Shown in pieces: positions 53,513 to 63,721 of a DNA stretch of 64,000 nt. Location of the stretch: assembly GCA_035771165.1 (NCBI GenBank), contig JAWNZC010000014.1, forward strand, positions 2,269,001-2,333,000, in the 5' to 3' direction. The notes under the pieces were generated by a model, which made no database searches, was not told the DNA's origin, and saw nothing but the letters and a program-made list of their open reading frames with translations. Source of the DNA: Paragorgia papillata (Eukaryota; Cnidaria; Anthozoa; Scleralcyonacea; Coralliidae). Positions within the stretch are counted from its first letter, which is position 1, and each line of letters begins with the position of its first letter. The position numbers and the translations under genes are program-made.

Positions 53513-55939
53513 ACGAAACGACATAATCGACACGGGACAGAGGAGCGGGAAATTCACCAATTTATAAAATCGACCACGGATGCATTGCCAGTACGTTACG
53601 GACTACACCAAAACTACACAGTCATTCAGTAGTTCACCATCTGGCTTGGTCCACCGGCTTAATGAAATCCAATCGCCTTGTCCTCGACGCCTTGTCCTCG
53701 ACCGCCACAACCATCATTCTCGAGCAAGCTATTACAATTTAAGGCTCTGGTATGCAACCACATGGCCCGCATCAGTGTAAAGTATTTGTGAGTATGCTCC
53801 TTGCTTTCCCGTCCCTAGCATATGTACTTGTGTCTTTACATCGTTTGAGGTTTGGGATTTCCCTTCCTTACTAGAACTCGAGAATAACTTATTATCGCGG
53901 TCAAATGACTCGGCCCGCTTAATACTTGTCGACAGCCACTCCAGTCTCGGTCAGTCGACGATAAATATGATACAAAGAATAGTATATTATTATTTAAATA
54001 AGGAGGCAATCACACAACTGTTCGAAACCTTCGATATATTTCAATACTCTAAACGAACGCGTTAGTTTCTGGCACTAAACACTTAAACGCATGATCGTCC
54101 CATTCGAGGTCCATTGTCATATCATCCAATATTGCCGGCCACGGCTACGGGCCCAAATGCAACCAACCAAACATAATCTGTTTCTCAAAATGCCCAGCAG
54201 TTCAAACCCAACTTTAATTCGTTATGCTGCGGCTACCGTGATACCTTAGTCACCTTATACATACCCCGAAACCCGGCGAAGGAACATCACTTAGACGATC
54301 GATCGTAAGACATGCTAATCGAAATTATCTAAAACTAAAAGCACCCTGAAAGCACAAGACACATTCTTAAGAAATCGATAAGAAACATACGCAATGTAAC
54401 CCGACGTCTGTCGTTTGACAAAACATTCGCCATTCAAGGCACGATGCGGGGCGGCGCAGTACCGCTTCAAAATTTTAAAGAATTTTTCCCTGCGCGCGCT
54501 TTGCAGTGCTTTCTCCTTGGCGATCGATGACAGCATACATGGCTGAAGAGATTATTTAGAATATGCTTCGGCCCAGGCAGATTGGCGTCCCTATATGATA
54601 ACAGACATGGCCCAAGCAGACACGGTTCCCGCGCTGGTATGATTGTGGCCTGTTACGAAAACCTGTTTTTCTTCCAAATATTTTAGCCATAGTCATTGCA
54701 GAGTCCCAGCCTATTAGTTTCTTTCTGTTCCACCGCTCTTACGATCTGTACTTGCACAACCCTTCCCTTTGTTCCTTTGCGTGTTTTTTGTTGGTTTTTT
54801 GTTGGGTTTTTTTTTGTTTGTTTTTTTTGTTCCACCCCCCCCCCCCCCCCCTTTGTTTTGCTCTGCTTTGCTTGTCCTTTTTTCTGTTATATCAATCTTA
54901 GATGACAGGTTTTGGCAAACCACAGACCCAAAAACCACCAAAAGCCAAAGGCACGTTGCCACGGCGATATGACTCCTTATTGATCTACATTGATCTACAT
55001 CCAGATTGGTCCAATTATCCAACTTCCCGTATGTCAAGTTGATGTCAACACATGCTGATATTAAGGCAAAGACTCTCCTCAGGCAACATAACCGCATGCA
55101 ATTGACGCAATTGTGGGTTTTTTGGGATTTGTTTTTTTTGTTTTTTTTATATTTATTTATTTGTTGGTTTTTTTTGTTTTTTATATATATATATATATTT
55201 TTTTTTTTATTGTTGTTGTTTTTTGGGGGTTTTTCAGTTCCGCAATAGCCTATTCTAATTCTGTCCAACATCGTCGATCCCATTCAGTACTCAACAAACC
55301 AGGCATAAAAATTACAAATCCAATAACAACAACCTAGAACCAATTTCCTACGCGATATATACCTATAGCTTGGCGTTGTTTCGTAAGATGCTGACACTCG
55401 GCACAAAATTTGTAACATAACTGCTTTGTGGAGAAGCTGCTGGTTTCGTCTTGGCTCCACCCAACTTTTTCCTGTCATTGGCTTTTTCCCACAGGGTTTT
55501 ACCAGCGTCAGGTTTTTTCTGGCCTCCCTGACATTCCAGCATGTACTTGCTTTGAGTGTCGGCATCTGCCTAACAACACACCCGTTGTTTTTTTTTTTTT
55601 TTTTTGGTTTTTTGGGGGGGTTTTTTGGGGTGTTTTTTTTGTTTGTTTTGGGGTTTTTTGGTTTTATTTTTCCAGCGTCAACTGCGGTCATTACAGCTCA
55701 TTTATACATATATATATACATAAATATTCTAAATAATTCAGACTTTACGTATAAGTCTTGGACTGCACGCAGGCTAGCTGTACACAAAATGATAAAAATA
55801 GATTATATATATATATATATATACATAGATATTCTCTACGGCTAGTAAAATGTTATTAATATTTTGCTTCAGTGGGGGATTTTCGATTCTCAAAATCTGT
55901 GGCAGGGAATCGCTGTCTCTCGGACACCGCCTCTCCCCA
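53513..55939. other. internal region of the split-repeat element
   Basis: No long ORF with known motifs. Three G/T homopolymer-rich tracts (54778-54855, 55118-55235, 55586-55675), one with a run of about 18 C. A - strand frame at 54714-55283 is mostly low-complexity Lys/Asn from these tracts and is not credible as a protein. Confidence 0.5.
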
Positions 55940-56400
55940 CTTAATCAAAATATGACTCAAATCGCAGTAATTTCTCCCTCCCCTACACAGAGTAGCTGGG
56001 GTACACGAGCTCCAACCCAGCAGTCGGCACCCCCGGCTTGTGCTAGATCCGCGATCCACGTTCTCTGTGGAGGCTCACAAGGCCTGGTACGGTCAAATAG
56101 CTCGGTACACTACCTTTGCTCGATAGTACCAACGGGCAAGAAACTGGATTAGCCATTTCTCTGCTCGGGGTCTGAGGTGGCACCCACCTCAACGCCTCAT
56201 TGACCAGATCTGTTGGAGGCCATGTTCGAATAGCTGCCAGGAGCCCCTCCTCAGCTAGGTATCCACTTCTCTGGCCCCCCAGACGGGCCTACCCCACCTG
56301 GGATATTGTGTACGAGGGACAGTAGCTTTTCCCTGCTTCCTTCTCTGCCACAACATCAGTCTCCGCTCTATTTTATTAATTAAGTGATAGGACATTAAAT
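55940..56400. repeat. repeat B1
   Basis: 461 bp, from CTTAATCAAAATATGACTC to GATAGGACATTAAAT. The preceding 38 bp (55902-55939) is also partly repeated before B2. A 66-codon frame is present in both copies but has no known motif. Confidence 0.9.
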
Positions 56401-56830
56401 AATAATTTATGCTTGAATAAATTAAGGTTAATGTCCAAACGTAAACTATGTTTGGCATAACCGATCAAGGATTAAGAAACGTGCGTCAAAATAAGACATA
56501 AGCCAGGTTTTTGGTAGGTTAATTCTGATCTAATAATAGCTGAATAACACAAATTCCAGCAGTCTATCTATCTCTCACACTTCTCTACAAAGGAACACCA
56601 AGACCAGTGAAGGTTACTTCCATTTTCGGTAAAAGCGTGCTTTACACGCACCAAAATGACAGAACACTTATCCCTAACCCAATCACCTGAGACTATCACG
56701 AGCTCAACTGCATGATCAACCAACTATTTCAATTCAAAGTACAAAGGCCATTTTTGCAACTATAAAAAGCTTTAACCCCACCTTAGTAGTTCAATTGCAA
56801 TCAACCTTTGCTAGTCAGTCAGTAGAAATA
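56399..56830. repeat. repeat A2
   Basis: 432 bp, matches A1 throughout, including the TATA box at 56761. It begins where B1 ends. Confidence 0.9.
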
Positions 56831-57080
56831 CCCACCCACCACTCCCCTACTGAAGCAACAAGTTGTCACATTAACAAAAATCGTAGTCCTGTAAAGTAAT
56901 ATATTTAGAATTACACTAAAATAAACAAAAAAATAAATAAAATGTAATATTGATATAAAGGAATGTAACAAAAATTGTGAAATAAAAATTTCGAAGCAGG
57001 GAATCGCTGTCCCTCGGACACCGCCTCTCCCCACTAAATCAAAACATGACTCGATTCACAAAGAATGCTTCTTTGCAAAT

Positions 57081-57541
57081 CTTAATCAAAATATGACTCA
57101 AATCGCAGTAATTTCTCCCTCCCCTACACAGAGTAGCTGGGGTACACGAGCTCCAACCCAGCAGTCGGCACCCCCGGCTTGTGCTAGATCCGCGATCCAC
57201 GTTCTCTGTGGAGGCTCACAAGGCCTGGTACGGTCAAATAGCTCGGTACACTACCTTTGCTCGATAGTACCAACGGGCAAGAAACTGGATTAGCCATTTC
57301 TCTGCTCGGGGTCTGAGGTGGCACCCACCTCAACGCCTCATTGACCAGATCTGTTGGAGGCCATGTTCGAATAGCTGCCAGGAGCCCCTCCTCAGCTAGG
57401 TATCCACTTCTCTGGCCCCCCAGACGGGCCTACCCCACCTGGGATATTGTGTACGAGGGACAGTAGCTTTTCCCTGCTTCCTTCTCTGCCACAACATCAG
57501 TCTCCGCTCTATTTTATTAATTAAGTGATAGGACATTAAAT
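57081..57541. repeat. repeat B2
   Basis: 461 bp, matches B1. Its end GGACATTAAAT is directly followed by normal array spacer. Confidence 0.9.
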
Positions 57542-57723
57542 GACAATTTATGAAGGTGTTAATTATAATACTTATAATTTTTTTATAGAGAGTAATCAAT
57601 TTTCAAGGTTTATTTTTTAGAAAAAGGATTAGACGAGTGCATTAACTTAACAATGATTGCATTTTGTTACTTTTAGCGAATGAAGTGGGCAGCTTTCTGA
57701 CAAAAACATTCTATGAATTTCAC

Positions 57724-57801
57724 TTCCGCGTAGCTCCGTGCATGGTGGAGCATTCTACTGGAAATCGAGAGGTTGTCGATTCAATCCTTGGGTCGCGCCC
57801 T
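57724..57801 (+). pseudogene. tRNA-Cys-derived locus
   Basis: TTCCGCG start, AGCTCCGTGCATGGTGGAGC, loop CTGGAAA, GATTCAATCCTTGG, end CGCGCCCT. Confidence 0.6.
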
Positions 57802-58027
57802 GTCAATTTCATGCACTCACTTCCATGGAAGTTTTATGATTTCAAAGTTGGAATAAACATGCAAGATGAAGCTATATTCCAATTTACATTTTTGATAAAT
57901 GATTATTTTATTGTTCAACTGTTGGATAGTATGAAAAACAAAAATTCTGAACAATAGAGAGGCGCTACATATACCCAAGGCGCTTTGGCAAGTGTCTGCC
58001 AGAGTATATTGTATCCTGCCCAGCAAA

Positions 58028-58109
58028 GTAGTCGTGGCCGAGTGGTTAAGGCGACAGACTCGAAATCTGTTGGGATATTCCCGCGCAGGTTCAAATCCTG
58101 CCGACTACG
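58028..58109 (+). tRNA. tRNA-Ser(CGA)
   Basis: 82 nt, all stems perfect, same as 50648. Downstream TTTTT at 58243 and a T6 run near 58253 are the first T-runs. Confidence 0.93.
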
Positions 58110-58469
58110 TCGTGCAAATGTATATTATATTTGTTTAAATTTCTTCTGCATGCTGACGACGTTTACCTACAAACAAATCAGAACAATAATTAAGTGATGA
58201 ATTACATATTCTGTTTATCGGCATGCAATATAGCATTACAACAATTTTTGGCTTTTTTGAGGCAATAATATATGAAAATATATGGCAATTTATGAAATAC
58301 TTATAATTTTTTAAAAGAGAGTAATCAATTTTCAAGGTTTATTTTTAAGAAAAAGGATTAGACGGGTGCATTAACTTAACAATGATTGTATTTTGTTGAA
58401 GTCTGTGCCGAAAAACTTTTAGCGAATAAAGTGGGCAGCTTACTGACAAAAACATTCTATGAATTTTAC

Positions 58470-58531
58470 TTGAGCGTAGCTCAGTGCATGGTGGAGCGTT
58501 CTACTGCAAATCGAGAGATCGTCGGTTCAAT
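58470..58531 (+). pseudogene. tRNA-Cys-derived locus, 3' truncated
   Basis: Cys-like body ending at GGTTCAATT, where a Cys 5' flank (CTTTAAATTCCTTCTGC) takes over. Confidence 0.6.
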
Positions 58532-58626
58532 TCTTTAAATTCCTTCTGCATGCAGACGTTTTCCTACAAACAAATCACAAAACATTCTAGTAATTTTACT
58601 TTGTTCTTGCATCATTTTGGTCACTT

Positions 58627-58702
58627 GGGAGCGTAGCTCAGTGCATGGTAGAGCATTCGACTGCAGATCGAGAGGTCATCGGTTCAATCCCGATCACTCC
58701 CT
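58627..58702 (+). pseudogene. tRNA-Cys(GCA) with CAT D-loop insertion
   Basis: 76 nt. Canonical anticodon arm TTCGA-CTGCAGA-TCGAG but the D loop is AGTGCATGGTA, and acceptor pair 6-67 is mismatched (CACTCCC). Intermediate between true Cys and the Cys-like type. Confidence 0.7.
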
Positions 58703-58863
58703 GTCTTTTCCACTCACTATGGATTTCGAACAAAATACTCAATTTCAAAATGACTTGAATCAAACATGCCAATTTAATGAGGCTATATTACAATTTACGC
58801 TATACTTATTCTCTCAATACTGATAAATGATTATATTATTGTACAAGTGTTGCAGTAAATTAT

Positions 58864-58923
58864 GCTTGGTGGAGCATTCTACTGCAGATCGAGAGGTCGT
58901 CGGGTCAATCCCAATCGCGCCCT
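58864..58923 (+). pseudogene. tRNA-Cys-derived locus, 5' truncated
   Basis: Starts in the D loop (GCTTGGTGGAGCATTC), then CTGCAGATCGAGAGGTC and GGGTCAATCCCAATCGCGCCCT. Confidence 0.6.
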
Positions 58924-59188
58924 GTCTCTTTCATGCACTCCCTGACATGGAGTTTGAAGCAAATAAGTAAAATGACTTCAAATTTGAAGTAAACATGCAA
59001 GATTATGCTAAATTGCAATTTACATTTCTGTTATTATCTCAATAGATAAATGATTATTTTATTGTTCAAGTGTTGGAGCTAAATTAGAAATAGTATTAAA
59101 AACAAAAATTGTGAACAATAGAGGCTTTTCATATACCCAGGCGCTTTGGCAAGAGCCTGCCTGAGTATATTGAATCCTGCCCAGTTAA

Positions 59189-59270
59189 GTGGTCGTGGCC
59201 GAGTGGTTAAGGCGACAGACTTGAAATCTGTTGGGATATTCCTGCGCAGGTTCAAATCCTGCCGACTGCG
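59189..59270 (+). tRNA. tRNA-Ser(TGA)
   Basis: 82 nt. Acceptor GTGGTCG/CGACTGC pairs with two G.T pairs; anticodon and T arms perfect; variable arm GGGA/TCCT. Folds normally. Confidence 0.85.
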
Positions 59271-59643
59271 TCGTGCAAATGTTCATTATATTTGTTTAAA
59301 TTTCTTCTACAAACAAATTACAACAATAACTAAAATGATGAATTACATATTCAGCCGTTTATGCATGCAATATGGCATTACAAGAATTTTGGGGTTTTTT
59401 CGAGGAAATGATATATGAAAATATTTGGCAATTTATGAAGATGTTAATTAGAATATACTTCTTTTAATAGAGAGTAATCAATTTTCAAGGTTTATTTTTA
59501 AGAAAAAGGATTAAACGAGTGAATTAACATAACAATGATTCAATTTTGTTGAAGCCCAGAAACGTTTAGCGAATAAGTTGGGCAGCTTTCTGACAAAAAC
59601 ATTCTGGAAGTTTTAGTTTGAGATTGCACGGTTTTGACAAATT

Positions 59644-59719
59644 GGGAGCGTGGCTCAGTGCATGGTGGAGCATTCTACTGCAGATCGGGAGGTCGTCGGT
59701 TCAATGCCGATCGCGCCCT
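59644..59719 (+). pseudogene. tRNA-Cys-derived locus, full length
   Basis: 76 nt: GGGAGCG/CGCGCCC with one A-G mismatch, GGCTC D arm with the CAT insertion, TTCTA-CTGCAGA-TCGGG, GTCGG-TTCAATG-CCGAT. Best member of the Cys-like type; no TTTT directly after it. Confidence 0.65.
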
Positions 59720-59966
59720 ATCTCTTTCATGCACTCACTGACACAAAGTATGAAACAAATAAGTAAAATGACTTCAACGTTGAAATAAACATGAAGATGA
59801 AGCTATGTTGCAATTTACATTGTTGTTGTTCTCTCAATAGATAAATTATTATTTTATTTTTCAAGTGTTGGAGCTAAATTAGAAATAGTATGGAAAAGAA
59901 GAATTGTGAACAATAGAGGCGCTTTGGCAAGTGCCTGCCAGAGTATAATGAATCCGGCCCCGTTAA

Positions 59967-60048
59967 GTAGTCGTGGTCGAGTGGTTAAGGCGACAGACTT
60001 GAAATTTGTTGGGATATTCCCGCGCAGGTTCAAATCCTGCCGGCTACG
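59967..60048 (+). tRNA. tRNA-Ser(TGA), last copy
   Basis: 82 nt with wobble pairs in acceptor (T.G), D stem (T.G) and anticodon stem (G.T), all allowed. T arm perfect. Followed directly by RTE fragment h. Possibly functional. Confidence 0.75.
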
Positions 60049-60059
60049 TGCAAATATTT

Positions 60060-60630
60060 AATGCACATCAATGCGTCCATCACTGATATCGTGCTTCCGA
60101 GGTAGGTGAATTCCGGAACCGCGTTCAGCTTCTTTCCATCAGCCATTGATATCCTCCTCTTGGGTTCTTGTAGAGTTGGGCTGGTACAGTAATTCCGTCT
60201 TTTTGATGTTGATCTTCAGGCCGAACTTCTTAGATGCATCGGAGAAAGATCCACTATTCTCAGCAGCACTCTCACAAGTATCTCAGTAGTCTTGGTCTTC
60301 GCTCTGAAGTGTGCGACGTTGAAAAGGTCAGCGGCCATGCCTTGGAAGGCCTCTTCGAGTATTGCCGATAGGAAGATGGAGAAGAGCTTGACCGAACGTT
60401 TCTGAGACTTCCCTCCATCACTAACATCGCCATCCGGAATGAATTTTATTTGAGTCGCCACTAATTTTACAGGTTGTTAACAATAATATAACAATTATAT
60501 ACAAAAAATTAGCAGCAAGGGAGCCTAAAAAGAAACCAAAAGGCTTATATGAATCTAGGCTTCCTTTGTTAAGAATTGAATTATTTACAAAATTACCTTT
60601 AGCAGACTAAGACATCAAATAATACACATT
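60060..60630 (-). pseudogene. RTE fragment h joined to Jockey/CR1-like 3' end
   Basis: Same composite as 42405-42880 and 17640-18715: RT piece (KRSVKLFSIFLSAILEEAFQ at 60350-60410, KKFGLKINIKKTE near 60190-60230) then the LINE 3' UTR to about 60630. Shows the empty site for the RecQ-carrying transposon (CACTATTCTCAGCAGCACTC near 60250). Confidence 0.85.
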
Positions 60631-61394
60631 ATTATATAGCATGCTATCGGATATGAGCTTTTGCGTAATCTGATTGGTTCCCTACTACCAGGCTATCAGC
60701 TCATATCCTGCTAGTAGAGGAAAAACAAGATGGCGGCATGTTTTTCTTTAAACTGCCGAAAAGAGTTGAAATTGACGGATTCTTATACAGAAAAACATCA
60801 ACACCTTCAAACAAATGTGTAAAAAAAAACATTGTGTAAAAATACATTAACAAATACACAATTTAGCATGTCAAATGGTAAAATTCAAAAATACGACTAA
60901 ATTAGCGGGTTGATATTAATTTGTTGCCAAACAAAGAAACTCACGGTTAAAATCAAGCTTACAACACACATTTCGTAGGAGATCACCAGTAAAGAGACTT
61001 TTTTTATTTAGATAAGCATTTGGAGTAGTAAAAAGCATGTTCTTTTTCAAAAACAACCAACTAAGTAATTAAGTTTCACTGCCGAAAGTGTTTCAGTTTC
61101 ATTTTTGCATGAAATCAAAACCTTTTTCACGACATCAACGCTAATATAAACAACTGACCCACCTTTTGACTTCATAAAGGTACCTTTTAATCTTTTTTGC
61201 CTGCTTTTTTTTTGCCTCTCGAGCAACATTTATACAACATTTCGAAGCTGTTTACCCAACAGCTCAGCGAGAAACTCTATATGCGAATGCATCATTACGC
61301 ATGGCGGAAGTATTAGTTGCCTATGCCGGAAGTTTGTTGTTTCAAACATTTCGCTGTAATTTTGTCTCTTGTACAGTGCTTGGCTATATAATAA
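60631..61394. repeat. dispersed repeat, copy 1
   Basis: From ATTATATAGCATGCTATCGG; its first 310 bp recur at 61508-61845. The ends TTATATAGC and GCTATATAAT are inverted. A 60-codon - strand frame at 61047-61229 has no known motif. Confidence 0.55.
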
Positions 61395-61397
61395 AAC

Positions 61398-61500
61398 AGT
61401 TATACCATTCGCTCTCGTCGTATATACGAACTAATAGCCAACTCGGCGAAGCGCCTCGTTGGCTATGAGCTCATATACGACTCGAGCTCATGGTATAACT
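61398..61500. mobile_element. palindromic MITE (CAGTTATACCAT type)
   Basis: About 103 bp, inverted ends CAGTTATACCAT and ATGGTATAACTG, with GTCGTATATACG and TATACGAC arms inside. Confidence 0.65.
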
Positions 61501-61507
61501 GTTAATT

Positions 61508-61845
61508 ATTATATAGCATGCTATCGGATATGAGCTTTTTCGTAATCTGATTGGTTCCCTACTACTAGGCTATCAGCTCATATCCTGCTAGTAGAGGAAA
61601 AACAAGATGGCGGCATGTTTTTTTAAACTACCGAAAAGAGTTGAAATTGACGGATTTTTATACAGAAAAACATCAACACCCTCAAACCAATGTATAAAAA
61701 AACAATATTGTGTAAAAATACATTAACAAATACACAATTTAGCATGTCAAATGGTAAAATTCACGTAAAAATTACGTCTTTTTACTTAAAAAACACGACT
61801 AAACTAGCGGGTTGATATTAATTTGTTGCCAAACAAAGCAACAAA
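61508..61845. repeat. dispersed repeat, copy 2 (partial)
   Basis: Matches 60631-60940 with small changes, then departs at CCAAACAAAGCAACAAATTT. Confidence 0.7.
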
Positions 61846-61975
61846 TTTTGTGGTAATTTTTAACTACATTTATTTAACCACACTTTTGTAGTAATTTTAA
61901 CTACATTTATTTAACCACACTTTTGTAGTAATTTTAACTACATTTATTTAACCACAATTTGGAAGTAAATATAAC
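61846..61975. repeat. 37-bp tandem repeat, about 3 copies
   Basis: Unit ACTTTTGTAGTAATTTTAAC plus TACATTTATTTAACCAC, period 37, followed by diverged units to about 62060. Confidence 0.85.
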
Positions 61976-62125
61976 TACAAAAAATAACTGCGCTTTTGTG
62001 GTAAATTATTTTAATAACCACAATTAATTTACTAGAATTTAAAAGTAAATATAACTACATATATATTTAATTACATTTGGGGGGTTAATTTAACCACTTA
62101 TTATTTACAAAAATTAAGATATTTA

Positions 62126-62337
62126 CAGACGATTTCACATCACTTTTGACAACAATGTCCCGAAGTTCGTTCTAATATTCGCAAGTTCGTTGGGATGTTT
62201 GCACGTTCATTTGAACTGACACATTTGACTGGCTACATGGAATTCAATAGCCAATCAGATGTGTAAGTTCAAATGAACTTGAAAATATCCGAACGAACTT
62301 CAGAACATTGTTGTCAAAAGTGATGTGAAATTGTCTG
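62126..62337. mobile_element. palindromic TA-flanked MITE
   Basis: 212 bp, ends CAGACGATTTCACATCAC and CAGACAATTTCACATCAC inverted, TA on both sides. About 80-bp arms. Confidence 0.8.
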
Positions 62338-62814
62338 TAATTAAAAAAAGTATTAAAAGTTGAAACAATCTTGGCTGGTAGGTGCATATAATACATGTAT
62401 ATGTATGAAAAACTAACAATTTTAAACTAAGTTATTTTAAAAATGTGTTGATAGCCACTCTTTTCTTCGAATTGTTACAATTGTCCATCAATACTGATTC
62501 AATATACAAAAACATGTTCCTTGACCAAGGAAGGGTACTCCATATTAAAAAATATAGTTGCTACCAACCAATAATGAAAGTGCAGTAGCCAAGCCCATAT
62601 TATGCGGCAATATAAATTGGGTGAAGAGATGACAAACTTCCTGACATAACCAGCTGCAGCTCAACTGACTTTGCAATTTTGACATCAATTGATTCATCAT
62701 TCTGATACAAGAAAAAAGAAAATTATTAGAATTGCTCTAAGAGGTACATGTACACAGGAGTGTAAAATATAATATATTAGGCAATATTAAATGAAAAAGT
62801 GCTATGCATCTGAT

Positions 62815-62955
62815 GTTACAAGCTGGGTACAACTGATAATTACTTTTAGTGAATATTGTTTTCACATCACTGAATTACAACACTTTCAGTGGAAAACACT
62901 CAGCTATCAGTGAAATGCAAATTTATAATTACTGTATTTGTACCCAGCTTGTGAT
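62815..62955. mobile_element. palindromic MITE
   Basis: Arms GTTACAAGCTGGGTACAA and its near-complement TTGTACCCAGCTTGTGAT bracket a core with ATTTTCCACTG-type inverted motifs. Boundaries approximate. Confidence 0.6.
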
Positions 62956-63257
62956 ATCACTAACACCCAAGTTACAGTAATTGGGCACAGTATTAAAACA
63001 AGATGGGTGATGATAATGATATCAAATTTGTGTTTTGCCAGAGTTAGTAATACATTGTTATACAAAAGGAAATGTTCTGGTTTACTTTAATTGCCTGTAA
63101 GTATTTTTATTAACCAGAAAAATCATCTGGAGCGAGTGTAAATTAATGTCAATATTAAACTTTATATACAAACTCACAAAGTATATTTAGGACTTCCATC
63201 ATATACTGTATCACAGATGGGCCTACTACCTGACTACCCCGGCGAAAATAAATTCAT

Positions 63258-63480
63258 GACTTCATGAACTTTGATGAACTGTTCATGAAAGTTCATGGAT
63301 ATTCATGAACAGTTCATGTCCAGTTCATGAAATTCCTCCAAATGGGTTCATGAACTATTGTTCATGAAAAGTTCATTAAGAATATTCATGAACATTTCAT
63401 GAATTTTGATGAACCAGAAACCAGTTCATGACCTTTTCATGAATCAAAAAGTAGTTCATGAAAGTTCATGAATGTTCAAC
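63258..63480. repeat. TTCATGAA palindrome cluster
   Basis: About fifteen or more copies of GTTCATGAA or variants in 220 bp on both strands (the 8-mer is its own complement). Spacing irregular. Confidence 0.85.
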
Positions 63481-63620
63481 AAACAATTATTGGGTGCACT
63501 GATTGACGAACTTTCATGAAATGGCATGAAATTCGGGTAATCACGGAAATTATTTTATTCATGAAAATCATGAATATTTCGTTATTATTTGTTAATAACG
63601 TGTGACAGAATTGACTGTCT

Positions 63621-63721
63621 AAAGGCCCATTCGGCACACGATCCGAGACTGACGTATCCAATTCTCCTCAGACATTGTCTCCGAACGTATAACATATACT
63701 CGGATCGTGTGAATAGACCTT
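63621..63721. mobile_element. 101-bp palindromic MITE
   Basis: AAAGGCCCATTCGGCACACG and the complement of CGTGTGAATAGACCTT form arms around GATCCGAG/CTCGGATC. Flanks TCT and AAC do not show a clear duplication. Confidence 0.6.

Larger units (their letters stand above)
53081..57541. mobile_element. split-direct-repeat element (DIRS/Ngaro/PAT-like), non-autonomous
   Basis: 4461 bp inserted in an array spacer. Two repeats are arranged A1 (432 bp), internal (2427 bp), B1 (461 bp), A2 (432 bp), 250-bp spacer, B2 (461 bp). B1 and A2 abut. Flanks show no target duplication: left ends GAAAATATAT, right starts GACAATTTATGAAG, matching the empty site GAAAATATATGGCAATTT. This order and lack of duplication is the pattern of tyrosine-recombinase retroelements with split direct repeats. 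No RT, RNase H or recombinase ORF is visible. Alternative: two tandem A-to-B elements, the second internally deleted. Confidence 0.6.

Noticed and set aside
54714..55691. Long - strand frames rich in Lys, Asn and Pro
   Set aside because: They come from G/T homopolymer tracts read on the other strand and have no motif.
53081..57541. Ordinary LTR retrotransposon
   Set aside because: Repeats are not one pair at the two ends, there is no target duplication, and no TG..CA ends or gag-pol are visible; kept only as a weaker alternative.
5796..60048. CRISPR array
   Set aside because: Repeat spacing is irregular and hundreds of bases, and repeats are tRNA genes in a eukaryotic genome.
5796..60048. 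tRNA-derived SINE family
   Set aside because: Both flanks are shared between copies, there is no 3' tail or target duplication, and intact tRNAs are present; a genomic array explains it better.
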